Positions 1-9,261 of a stretch of 64,000 nt of DNA are shown here, in pieces. Position 1 is the first letter of the stretch. Each line of letters starts with the position of its first letter. Both the position numbers and the translations under genes were made by a program. The stretch is from an uncultured Pedosphaera sp. (GTDB taxonomy: Bacteria > Verrucomicrobiota > Verrucomicrobiia > Limisphaerales > Pedosphaeraceae): assembly GCA_903930565.1 (NCBI GenBank), contig CAIYZC010000024.1, positions 1 through 64,000 of the forward strand, written 5' to 3'. The notes below the pieces were generated by a model. It was not told the DNA's origin. It saw nothing but the letters and a program-made list of their open reading frames with translations, and did no database searches.

Positions 1-1442
1 CGGGCCACCACTTCCGGCCGGTCGGCGGCGAGATTCCGCGCCTCGGCGGGGTCGGCCGCCAAATCGTAAAGTTCCGTGGTGGGCATTTCCGCCGGGCGGG
101 CGGGGGCGGGCAGCAGATGGCGGCGCACCAGTTTCCAATCGCCCTCGCGCACCGCCACCTGCCCCCCCACCCCGTGGAATTCGCGGTATAGGAAGGGCCG
201 GGCCGGTTGCGGCCGACCGAGCAGGGTCGGGGCGAAGCTGACGCCATCCAATTCGACCCCGGGCGGCGGCGGGGCACCAGTCAAATCCAGCAAAGTGGGG
301 AACCAGTCCTCGAAACCGGTGACCCGCGATTCCGTCATGCCGGCGGGGATGCGCCCGGGCCAGGCCACAATCAGGGGGACGCGCAAGCCGCCTTCATAAA
401 CATCCTGCTTGTACCCGCGCAGGCCGCCCGTGGAGTGGAAAAACTCGGGGTCCACCCCGGCCAAGGGGAACACGGCCCCATTGTCGGACGTGAAAACGAA
501 GATCGTGTTGTCCGCCAGCCCGAGCTCGCGGACCGCCGCCAGCAGGCGCCCGACGTCGCGGTCCATACGGGTGATCATGGCGGCGTAAGCGGCGTGCGGC
601 GAAGGATGGGGCAGGTAGCCTTTGCCTCCCGGGTACGGTTGGTCGGCCAACTGGCCCGAGTACTCCGCGAGCGAGTCCGCAGGCACCTGGAGGGCGAGGT
701 GCGGCACGGTGGTGGGGTAGTACAGCAAAAACGGCTGGTTGGTGTGCGCCCGCAAAAAGGCCAAAGCCTGTTCCGGGCAGAGGTCGGGGGCGTATTGCGT
801 GCCTTGAAAGGCGGCGTACCTGGCGGGCGCGCGGGGATCGGCGCCGGCGGGCAGTGCCACCCCCTCGTTCTCCGTCACTGCGGCGTTGCCGGGGAGCGGC
901 CATCGACTCGCATCATCATTCAGGTATTGGGGGTAATAATTGTGGGCCTGCCGCTGGTCGTTGAAGCCGAAGAAGTGATCAAACCCCTGGCGGAGCGGAT
1001 CCCCGCTCGAACCCACGCCGCCCAGCCCCCACTTGCCAAATGCCGCCGTGGCATAACCCGCGCCGTGCAAGGCGCCGGCCAAAGTGGTCGTGCCGGCGGG
1101 CAAGGGCATTTGACCTTGAAACGAATACCAAGTCCCCACCTCAACGTTGTCGCGCACCCAGGCGTGACCCGGATGCCGTCCGGTGAGCAGCACGCACCGC
1201 GAAGGGGCGCACACCGGGCTGCCGGCATAATGGTGCGTGAACCGCATGCCCTGCCGCGCCAACTCATCCAGATGGGGGGTCCGAATGAGCTTCTGCCCGT
1301 AGCAACCGAGATCGCCATAGCCCAAATCATCCGCGAGCACGAACACGACATTGGGCCGGCGCCCGGGCTCCGCGCCGTGCAAACCCGCGATCGGAAGCAG
1401 GAGCAACAGCCCCAGCCAAATACCGGCAATCAGTTTCTTCAT
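1..1442 (-). CDS. Sulfatase (arylsulfatase family), C-terminus cut by the window edge
   Basis: Minus-strand reading from ATG at 1442: MKKLIAGIWLGLLLLLPIAGLHGAEPGRRPNVVFVLADDLGYGDLGCYGQKLIRTP...GSPVCAPSRCVLLTGRHPGHAWVRDN...; the sulfatase motif C-A-P-S-R and the GxxLADDLGYGD N-terminus are clear. The frame stays open to base 1, so the ORF track omits it. Confidence 0.93.
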   Translation of the reverse strand, partial: MKKLIAGIWLGLLLLLPIAGLHGAEPGRRPNVVFVLADDLGYGDLGCYGQKLIRTPHLDELARQGMRFTHHYAGSPVCAPSRCVLLTGRHPGHAWVRDNVEVGTWYSFQGQMPLPAGTTTLAGALHGAGYATAAFGKWGLGGVGSSGDPLRQGFDHFFGFNDQRQAHNYYPQYLNDDASRWPLPGNAAVTENEGVALPAGADPRAPARYAAFQGTQYAPDLCPEQALAFLRAHTNQPFLLYYPTTVPHLALQVPADSLAEYSGQLADQPYPGGKGYLPHPSPHAAYAAMITRMDRDVGRLLAAVRELGLADNTIFVFTSDNGAVFPLAGVDPEFFHSTGGLRGYKQDVYEGGLRVPLIVAWPGRIPAGMTESRVTGFEDWFPTLLDLTGAPPPPGVELDGVSFAPTLLGRPQPARPFLYREFHGVGGQVAVREGDWKLVRRHLLPAPARPAEMPTTELYDLAADPAEARNLAADRPEVVA

Positions 1443-1662
1443 GATATGAACGCGGGCCGGTGTCCCGGCCAAGACGCCTGTTTTAGAACCGACCCGGCCG
1501 TTCTGCAAGCCCGCCTAACTACGGGAGCTGGTCCCAATTTGCCTTGCGCCCCGCCCGACCAAAGGCCACGCTCCGGGCAGTTCATGCGCGTCCCCAGGCC
1601 AACCGCCAGCGTTCGCGCCCCACCTGCCCGGGCTTTGCGCCGGCCGGGCGGCGGGCGCCCCT

Positions 1663-3249
1663 TTGCGGCGGAACGTTCCCGAAGCGCCCACGAACCAAGT
1701 CATGCTGCGGAAAATCATTTGCCTTAATGCCATTCTGGCCGCGCTGCTGGTGGCGGCCGTGCTGATCTACCCGCCGGTGCGGGCACTGCTCGATTTGCGG
1801 GATCCCGCCTTGCGGCAACCAGGCACGCCGGCGGCGGCCTGGCGCGGTTTCCATTACCTCACGCCGCGCTTCGCCGCCTGGGCGCGGGCGCGCCGCGAGG
1901 ATGGCCGGGCCGCAACCACCTCCACCAACGATGTGTCCGGTACGGAATGGCCGCTGTTCGGCACGGTTTTTTACCTTTGGTCCGTGGAAAATTTCCAAAC
2001 CGCATGGGACGCCGGCGATCATGCCGCAGGGGTCGAGCCGCGGGTGTTTGCCCGGGATGCCGTCATCGCAGCCACCGAACTGGTGACCGATCCACGCCAG
2101 GCCGGCTGGGTGAAAAAACACTGGGGCGACGACTACCTGCACCGCGAAAATGTCTTTTACCGGACACTCCTGATCAGCGCCCTGACCGCGCGGGAAAAGC
2201 TGCTCGGCGACAAATACCAATTGGAGGTGCTGCGCGACCAAGTGGAATCCCTCGCCCGGGAGCTGGACGCCGCACCCACGGGTTTGCTGTTGGATTATCC
2301 CCGGCATTGTTATCCCGGGGATGTGATGCGCGCCTGGTGGAGTGTTCGCCGCGCCGATCCGGTGCTGGGCACCGATCATTCCCGGCAGATCACCTGGGCG
2401 CTGCGAAGTTTCACGGGCATCCACACCACGCGGCGCCAACTGCCGCCGTATTCCGCCGGTCCGGACGGCAAACCCAACTCGGACGCGCGCGGTTGCGCGA
2501 ACTCCTACATGCTCCTGAGCGCCCCCGAACTCTGGCCGGTGGCGGCGCGCGAATGGTTCGACCTGTACGACAAATCCTATTGGCAGGAGCGCCTCACCGC
2601 GGCGGGCTATCGCGAATTCGCCCCGGACCGTGCGGGCGGAAGCGATTGGACCCTGGATTCGGTCGATGCGGGGCCGGTGGTGGGCGGCTACGGTGTGACG
2701 GCCTGCGCTTTCGGTCTGGGCGCGGCCCGGCTCAACGGACGCTTCGACCGCGCCTATCCTTTGACGGCGGAGTTGCTGGCCACCATGTGGGAACTCCCCA
2801 CGGGGGAACGCCTGATTCCCCGCCTCCTCTCCAATGCGGCCGACGCGCCCCTGCTCGGCGAAGCGGCGTTCCTCTGGCACCTCACCCTGCAACCGGCCAA
2901 AGGTTTCCCCGTCAAGACCGGCGGCGCCCTACCGCTTTACGCCGAGTTGGCCACCGGCCTGCCGCTGTTGCTGGCGGCGTTTCTGCTGTTGGTCAGCGGC
3001 TACAATTTCGCTTCCGCCCGGCGGTTGAAAAAGGACCCCGAAATCACCGCACCCGGCCTGCAAATCGGCGCTTGGGCGTTCTGCCTCGGGGGCGCCGGCG
3101 GCACTTGGGCCACCGGCCATCCCGGCTGGGCATTGCTGCTGTTCCTCGCGGCCCTGGCGTTCCCCCGCTTGCCGCGGCGGAAAGCGCCCAAAGGCACGGA
3201 AGATTGGGAGGCCAACAGCGCGCCGCCGCCCGCGGCGCCAAAAGTGTAG
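1663..3249 (+). CDS. Hypothetical membrane-anchored protein, possibly an alpha/alpha-barrel (linalool dehydratase/isomerase-like) enzyme
   Basis: 528-aa ORF (start may be 1702, MLRKIICLNAILAALLVAAVLIYPPV) with an N-terminal TM helix, a soluble domain rich in W/Y/C (LLDYPRHCYPGDVMRAWWSVRRADPV) and C-terminal TM segments. The enzyme family is a guess. Confidence 0.6.
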   Translation: MRRNVPEAPTNQVMLRKIICLNAILAALLVAAVLIYPPVRALLDLRDPALRQPGTPAAAWRGFHYLTPRFAAWARARREDGRAATTSTNDVSGTEWPLFGTVFYLWSVENFQTAWDAGDHAAGVEPRVFARDAVIAATELVTDPRQAGWVKKHWGDDYLHRENVFYRTLLISALTAREKLLGDKYQLEVLRDQVESLARELDAAPTGLLLDYPRHCYPGDVMRAWWSVRRADPVLGTDHSRQITWALRSFTGIHTTRRQLPPYSAGPDGKPNSDARGCANSYMLLSAPELWPVAAREWFDLYDKSYWQERLTAAGYREFAPDRAGGSDWTLDSVDAGPVVGGYGVTACAFGLGAARLNGRFDRAYPLTAELLATMWELPTGERLIPRLLSNAADAPLLGEAAFLWHLTLQPAKGFPVKTGGALPLYAELATGLPLLLAAFLLLVSGYNFASARRLKKDPEITAPGLQIGAWAFCLGGAGGTWATGHPGWALLLFLAALAFPRLPRRKAPKGTEDWEANSAPPPAAPKV

Positions 3250-3598
3250 GAACGAGCTTTTTGCCTACTTTCGCCAACTCTTGGCTTTTTAATCGCCGAA
3301 CCAAAACGCTCGCTCCCGATCAGCCGCCTGCGCGGCCGGATGGCGTAGCACCTGCCGACAAAAGAAGCCGCTCTCACCCCGCTGATCGCCCTGTCACGCG
3401 AGGATTGAACCCCATCCCGGTGGCGAAGCGATTCCGCTCCGCGCGGCCAAACCACATCAACTCCCAGGACACGCCCGCATGGAGGCACTTTTTACGCCGA
3501 ACTTCAAAATGATGCGTTTTTCGCTTGCGCTTTGGCCCAAGTTCCCAAAACAATTCCGCCACGTTCTCAATCAATAAATTAAATTTTGAATTTCCAAA

Positions 3599-4576
3599 AT
3601 GGTGAATGCTTTTGCGTTGAACCGTGCCCGGGCTGGTCTCGTATTGGTTTACCTCTTGGCCGCGGCGCATCCGGCGCGCGCTTTTGACGAACCCAGCGTC
3701 AATCTTGGCGCCTCCTCTTTTTTTGATGGAACCGCCGCTCTCAAGAATGGGGAAGCCGATCCCGGGTTTTATTTCAACCAGTATGGACAGTGGTACACCG
3801 CCCATCGCTTCAATGATGCGCAAGGCCATGCCATCCCGGGCACCCCACGCTTGGAGGTGGCAACCAGTTTGACGCAATTGATTTACCTGATGGACAAGCC
3901 CCATGTCCTTGGTGGACGCTTTGGCTTCGACGCTTTGATTCCCGTGGTGGGCTTGGATGCCCGTCCGGGCGACGGTTTCCTCAATGCGAGTCCAAATGTT
4001 TTGGGAGATTTGACGGCCGGGCTGGCGTATCAATCCGACCTGATCATGTATGGGTCCACCACCAACCCCTTGTTCATGCATCGGATTGATCTGGACGTCA
4101 TCGTGCCGACAGGCCATTACGACCGGAATTACGCGCTCAATCCGGGGGCGAATTTTCTCTCGTTCAATCCGTATTGGGCGGGAACCTTGTTCTTGGGGAG
4201 CAAGGTCGTCTCCTCCTGGCGATTACATTATCTTTGGAATGATGTGAACAACCAACCTTACATCGCCCAGTACGGACCAAACGCCCGGGTGCAAGCCGGC
4301 CAAGCCGTACATCTCAATTTCGACCTGGCCTATGACCTGTATGACCACCGGCTTTATGCCGGGATGAACAGCTATTATTTCAAGCAATTGAACGAATCGC
4401 AGATTAATGGCATCTCCGCGGCCGGGACCGAAGAGCGGGTTTTCGGAATTGGTCCGGGCGCGGCTTTCCGGATTTCCGAAAAAGCCAATCTCCTTCTGAA
4501 TGTCTATTTTGAAACCGCGGTGGAAAACCGCCCCAGTGGCACGCGCTTAAACGCTGTGTTCGCGTATCACTTTTAA
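3599..4576 (+). CDS. Outer-membrane beta-barrel protein, SphA / phenol-MetA-degradation-like transporter family
   Basis: 325 aa; signal peptide ending ...AHPARA; FDALIPVVGLD...GLGD-type spacing, IDLDVIVPTGHYDRNYALNPGANFLSFNPYWAGTLFL motif, C-terminal aromatic residue (FAYHF). Confidence 0.7.
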   Translation: MVNAFALNRARAGLVLVYLLAAAHPARAFDEPSVNLGASSFFDGTAALKNGEADPGFYFNQYGQWYTAHRFNDAQGHAIPGTPRLEVATSLTQLIYLMDKPHVLGGRFGFDALIPVVGLDARPGDGFLNASPNVLGDLTAGLAYQSDLIMYGSTTNPLFMHRIDLDVIVPTGHYDRNYALNPGANFLSFNPYWAGTLFLGSKVVSSWRLHYLWNDVNNQPYIAQYGPNARVQAGQAVHLNFDLAYDLYDHRLYAGMNSYYFKQLNESQINGISAAGTEERVFGIGPGAAFRISEKANLLLNVYFETAVENRPSGTRLNAVFAYHF

Positions 4577-4824
4577 GGATGCGCAAGCGTCGCTCCGCTC
4601 CGCGGACTGCCCGACCGGCGCTCAATGCCCAACCGGTTTGGGCAAGCCCCGGCGAACATTTGGAGGCGCTCCGCGCCGCCCCATGGTTTATTTGAAGGGC
4701 CGGTAGTGCTTTCGCCTGTTCAGCCACGTAATCGACCTGGGAATGGCAAGAGAACCCAACAGTGACGTGGAATCGGTGGCTTTGAAAAAGAATGCACCAG
4801 GGTCAATTGCATGGCCTTGGATGG

Positions 4825-5697
4825 TTAAACCTCCAAGCGCCCGTCCGTCGAATTGGAGTAGAGGAAACCACCGTAGGCAACCAGTTTGCGGATTCGGACC
4901 ACCAGCAGCCCGACTCCGACGATGAGCACGAGGACCGCCGCCTGCGCAAATTGGGGTGTGCCCGGTCCGCCGGGGAAAAGGTGTTGCAGCCAGTCAACAA
5001 TCACTTCGGGCCTCCACAAAGCTTCGGGTTTGGCGCAGCCAAGCGCGAACACAAACGGGAAAGACACCGAGTGGGCCAGCAACATCCATTCCCTTCCCGG
5101 CCGCCGGTATTTTCGGCGATATTCCTCGAGGGTTTCCCCCCGCTCCAAGGCCTGGTGGATCGCCTTGTTTTGGAAACAGATTTCCGGCAGGTAGAACAGC
5201 AAGCCATCAAAGAAAAAGAAGCTGAAACCGGTGATCAGCCAAAACATCCAACCCAACGAAACCGATCCCAGAGGCGATTCGTACGCCAATCGCAATCCGC
5301 TGGCTAAAATGCAAATCGCGGCGGGCGCCGGCAGCAGCCTGGTTGCCACCCACCATTTGCGGTACGTTGCCGCCAGCGGGCCAAGCCCACGATCCCGGGC
5401 CCACATTCGGCCCCAAGCCTCGAACAGGCAGTACGCGCCAAACAACAAGAACAAGAAGAGCAGGACGATTCCAAAGTAGTGGATGGCCCGGACAATGATG
5501 GAAGGAGGCGGGACGTTCCCGGCCACGGGAAGGCAAATAAAAAGCGGAATCAAAGTGAAGACAACCAGCGGGGGAATCAAGTTCGCGAGCCGCTTGGTGG
5601 CGGCGGGAACCGATAAACCCGCCCCGGTTTTCACCACAAGCAGGAGGCCCAACCCAAGCCAAGCGAGGACGCCCAAACAAATGCAAATCAGAGTCAT
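4825..5697 (-). CDS. Hypothetical polytopic membrane protein
   Basis: 290 aa with multiple hydrophobic segments (MTLICICLGVLAWLGLGLLLVV..., YFGIVLLFLFLLFGAYCLF..., FWLITGFSFFFFDGLLFYLP...); co-directional with the next two genes. Confidence 0.6.
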   Translation of the reverse strand: MTLICICLGVLAWLGLGLLLVVKTGAGLSVPAATKRLANLIPPLVVFTLIPLFICLPVAGNVPPPSIIVRAIHYFGIVLLFLFLLFGAYCLFEAWGRMWARDRGLGPLAATYRKWWVATRLLPAPAAICILASGLRLAYESPLGSVSLGWMFWLITGFSFFFFDGLLFYLPEICFQNKAIHQALERGETLEEYRRKYRRPGREWMLLAHSVSFPFVFALGCAKPEALWRPEVIVDWLQHLFPGGPGTPQFAQAAVLVLIVGVGLLVVRIRKLVAYGGFLYSNSTDGRLEV

Positions 5698-5846
5698 GGC
5701 GGGCTTGTTCTATCGAAATTCGGCGGCCTCGCAAAGGCTCTTTGCCCGGCGTCGATTGCGGTTGGTTCCGCGGGACTTCACATCCCCCCTTTCGCGCCGG
5801 CGGAACGAGTGGAATAGCGTCTGCAACCGTTGCCGCACCATTCCGG

Positions 5847-7907
5847 CTAATGGGCTTTGGAAAGCGCAAAGCCAATGAAGCCGGCCACGCCTTCGATTGC
5901 CGCAGCGAACGCCGCGAGTTTTGCGGACTGGGAAATGCACCTCGTGAGCACAAATACCAAGGTGAAAATCGAGCCGTGCAAGATCCCCGTGGCCGCACAC
6001 CCGAACATCACTTTGACGGTGGGATTGGTAAAAATTCCGGCGGCGAGCACGAGCATGGTTACCAAAGCGCAATGCAACAGCGATTCGCGCAGCCAGCGGT
6101 GACGGCCGGTGATACTCATGAGTGCGCAACATGCAAAGGCCACTCCGGAAACCAACCCACAAACCCCGGCTACGGCAAAAACCCCGTCCCCAAACAGTTG
6201 GGGAGCAAAGATGACCACCGGCACCAGCACGCCCGGCAAGGTGCCGATCAAAAAAGCACAAAGCCCCCCAAAAAAATCCGTCCCTCGGTAACCGCCTTCC
6301 GGCAACCGCTGCCGAACATACGCAATTGCCGGTTCACATTGAGACGGCAAGCAGTCGCGCAAATAAGCGCAGAATTCATGGGCAAACTCCCAAAATCCGC
6401 GCCCCGCTCCCCGCCCGCCTGCCGCCTTGAGGGGTCCGCGCATGGCCCATGCGGAAAAAGCGATGGCGCATGAACTGAGCAATAGCGCCGTGATGAACAG
6501 AGCGGGTGAATCGCCATAAAAAGCCTTGGCGCGCGAGCCGACGAGTCCTCCGACAATGAGGTCAACGAAACGATTGGAGTCCGGGGCCATGAGCCCCCTT
6601 GAAAAAACGCAACTTTGCGACAGCGCGAACAGGCAGGCGAACGCCCACCCGCCCAACCCCGTCCCCGCGTAGCTCACGGCGGCGGCACATGGCCGTGATC
6701 CCACCGCCGCGAGAAAAAAGGCCCCGCCAAAAGCCACGAACGTCCAATACAGATCAAAGTGGGCCACCCAAAGAGCGGGAACCAGGAGCAAAGCGACCAA
6801 GGTGCCAAAAGCAGGCCAGAGCAAAAACGTGTCGCGGAACAGGGTGGAGCGTAACAATCCCGAACCGGTGTTCGCGGCGTTGAACTGATTGCGATCCCAT
6901 CCCGGATAACTCATTTCCCGTTCCAAAAGGTTTAGCCGGGCGTTGGCGCGCAAAGCCTGCAACAAACGTCGAAACGAACCGACAATGCGCCCAAGGATAT
7001 CGGCCCCCACCCCATACCGCGCCCGGAGCGCCTGTCGACGGGTAATCCTCGTCAGCGCGGAATCGGTGAAGGCCGCCAACGCTTCCGGCTGATCACTGCG
7101 GCAAGTCGTTGGGGTGCCCGGGACCAATTCATCAATCCCCGTGGCCACCGTGATCTCCCAAAACTCCTCTTGGTCAATATAGACCAAGGTGCCCCCTTCC
7201 GCGAGCGTTTGCGGAATTTGACCGAACACACCGGAAGCCTGGTCTTCGGCATCCTCACTGATAAAAATTTGCACGCAACCTTTCCTTATCTCTTGTATTT
7301 TGCGAGCCCGCTTGAGTTTGCCAAACAGAACGAGCAGTCGGCTGACGATGCTGGAGCCGCCCAGCGGGGTTTCGCCAGGAATGTCCACGATCAGGATGCC
7401 GACTCCTTTGTTGCCAATGCCGGGGTGCCGGGACAGCCCAAGGATCGCTTCCTTTTTCAGCTCCGCGTTGTTTTCGGTGAAAGTTATGAAATCAAGAGCC
7501 GGCTTTTTCCGCACCGAGCCGTTCGGATCAACGACCTCAATCTGCGCTTTGGCCAGCCGGGCATTTAAATCCTTGAGTTCGTTTTTAATGGTTGAACCGC
7601 GCGCCTTTTCAAAACAATGGGCGACAAAAAATGAAGCCGAGTTGAGCACCCGCAAAAACCGACCGTACTGAATTGGCGAGGTGGCGTGCTCCTTGTGATA
7701 CTTCCAAGTAGCGTAATCGAGTCCCGGTTTGCCGGGCTGCGAATCCTCGGTGCGCCCGGCCCAGTTCTCATAGCATTCCGCGGGCAGGTACCGGCGATTG
7801 TGGCCGGCGTCGCAATTCTTTGGGTCACAAGCGCCCACGATGCCCTCAATCGCCGCAATCGCCGGGCACACTGCCGCCGCGCCGCCGGGCTTGGCGTCAA
7901 CACCCAT
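5847..7907 (-). CDS. Unknown fusion protein: N-terminal Cys-containing domain (paralogous to the 174-aa neighbour), central soluble region, C-terminal polytopic membrane domain (~9 TM by eye)
   Basis: 686 aa. N-terminus CDPKNCDAGHNRRYLPAECYENWAG...YGRFLRVLNSASFFVAHCFEKAR matches the neighbouring ORF; hydrophobic helices run from ~residue 345 to the C-terminus. Confidence 0.7.
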   Translation of the reverse strand: MGVDAKPGGAAAVCPAIAAIEGIVGACDPKNCDAGHNRRYLPAECYENWAGRTEDSQPGKPGLDYATWKYHKEHATSPIQYGRFLRVLNSASFFVAHCFEKARGSTIKNELKDLNARLAKAQIEVVDPNGSVRKKPALDFITFTENNAELKKEAILGLSRHPGIGNKGVGILIVDIPGETPLGGSSIVSRLLVLFGKLKRARKIQEIRKGCVQIFISEDAEDQASGVFGQIPQTLAEGGTLVYIDQEEFWEITVATGIDELVPGTPTTCRSDQPEALAAFTDSALTRITRRQALRARYGVGADILGRIVGSFRRLLQALRANARLNLLEREMSYPGWDRNQFNAANTGSGLLRSTLFRDTFLLWPAFGTLVALLLVPALWVAHFDLYWTFVAFGGAFFLAAVGSRPCAAAVSYAGTGLGGWAFACLFALSQSCVFSRGLMAPDSNRFVDLIVGGLVGSRAKAFYGDSPALFITALLLSSCAIAFSAWAMRGPLKAAGGRGAGRGFWEFAHEFCAYLRDCLPSQCEPAIAYVRQRLPEGGYRGTDFFGGLCAFLIGTLPGVLVPVVIFAPQLFGDGVFAVAGVCGLVSGVAFACCALMSITGRHRWLRESLLHCALVTMLVLAAGIFTNPTVKVMFGCAATGILHGSIFTLVFVLTRCISQSAKLAAFAAAIEGVAGFIGFALSKAH

Positions 7908-7982
7908 AATGCCGGGTTGAAATCACATGCATCCCGGGACTTGTTAAAGCTGAACGCCAACCGTTTCGCAAGCGGATAACGG

Positions 7983-8507
7983 CTACGCATGCGCGGCCGG
8001 CACCGCCGGGAGTTCCAACAGGTCCAGGATCGCATCGATTTTCAACTCCGGGCTGTTATCTTTCGCATTAATAAAGTCCATGGCCGGGTACGTTTGCACT
8101 TCTCCGTTTTCATAGTCAACCGCAACCTGGGCGCTTTCCAGCCGCTCCATCAAATTTTGGAGTTCGCGCCGATTCGGTGATGATCGCGCCCGGATGAAAC
8201 TGTAGCTGACAAAGAAGGACGCCGATTCGACCACCCGCAAAAACCGGCCGTATTCAATCTCGGAAGTTGCCTCCTGCTTGTAGTGGTTCCAAGTGTCAAA
8301 ATCGAGCCGGGGTTTGCCGTGCATCATGTACACCGTGTAGCCCGCCCAGAATTCATAGCAGGCCGCCGGACCGTACCGCACATTGTTGATGGGATCACAA
8401 TGCTCCGGGTCGCAGGCGGCCGCAATGCACTCCAGCATGGCCATGGCGAGGAGCCTGGCCACCGGCACATTCGATTCCACGGAATACTTCATCAAGTTCG
8501 CTTCCAT
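7983..8507 (-). CDS. Unknown protein, standalone copy of the N-terminal domain of the adjacent 686-aa protein
   Basis: 174 aa: CDPEHCDPINNVRYGPAACYEFWAGYTVYMMHGKPRLDFDTWNHYKQEATSEIEYGRFLRVVESASFFVSYSFIRAR...; purine-rich SD-like stretch upstream of the ATG. Confidence 0.7.
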   Translation of the reverse strand: MEANLMKYSVESNVPVARLLAMAMLECIAAACDPEHCDPINNVRYGPAACYEFWAGYTVYMMHGKPRLDFDTWNHYKQEATSEIEYGRFLRVVESASFFVSYSFIRARSSPNRRELQNLMERLESAQVAVDYENGEVQTYPAMDFINAKDNSPELKIDAILDLLELPAVPAAHA

Positions 8508-9261
8508 ATCAGGAGCCTCTCAGCGCAGTTCCATCAAACCGGCAGCGTCGTCGCGACCGGCACTGGTCGATGGCGATCCCGGTTCAAAAAACCGCAAATC
8601 CGGCCTTTCGCCCCGGGGCGCCAGGACTTCTCCCGCCACCCGGCGAACCGATCTGGTCCGTTTGGACCGTTCCTCCGCGCTCGAATTTGCAGCGGGCAGG
8701 CAACGGGTTGCCTTGCCGGGCCGCACATGGCCTGCTTGCGGAGCAGGCCGCCGGACAAAATCCGACGCCGGCTTGCCTTCACGCCATAACCCGGCATTTT
8801 TTTTCAACAGCGCACTTTGCACCGTACCGCGGTGATGGAAACTATGCATACGCTCGACAACCTGTTGTCATCATCCTTCTTTTAAGCGTTAACCGAGGCG
8901 GTTTTAAACTGCGGTTTTCACAAGTTAGGTACGCCTAACATGGAAATATTCGACTTGACTTCCCCGATATTGGTACGCGGACCGTCCGAATTGTGTCGGC
9001 ACACCCCGAACGCCGGCCGCGGCATCCTTTCTCCAAGGCCTCCCCCGCGCCGTCCAAGCTCCAGCGGTGGTTGGCCAAGCCCGTCGTTTCAGGCCGCCAA
9101 CGGAAGCTTGCGGGAGCATCCGGCAGCGGGGATTTTCGCGGGGATTCGACTCAACCTTTCGTCCCCGCTTGTAGTTGGTCGGCGGCCGAATCCGGCGAAC
9201 CGGCATTAGCGCCTCCCGCTGAAAACCTTTGCCGGTGGCCGATTCCGGAGGTGGAGATGCT

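Noticed and set aside
207-1727. 506-aa plus-strand ORF
   Set aside because: Antisense shadow of the sulfatase gene; the translation is low-complexity and the minus strand encodes clear sulfatase motifs.
8520-8849. 109-aa minus-strand ORF just upstream of the 174-aa gene
   Set aside because: Low-complexity Arg/Pro-rich translation, no homology-like pattern; treated as part of the non-coding upstream region, though not excluded.
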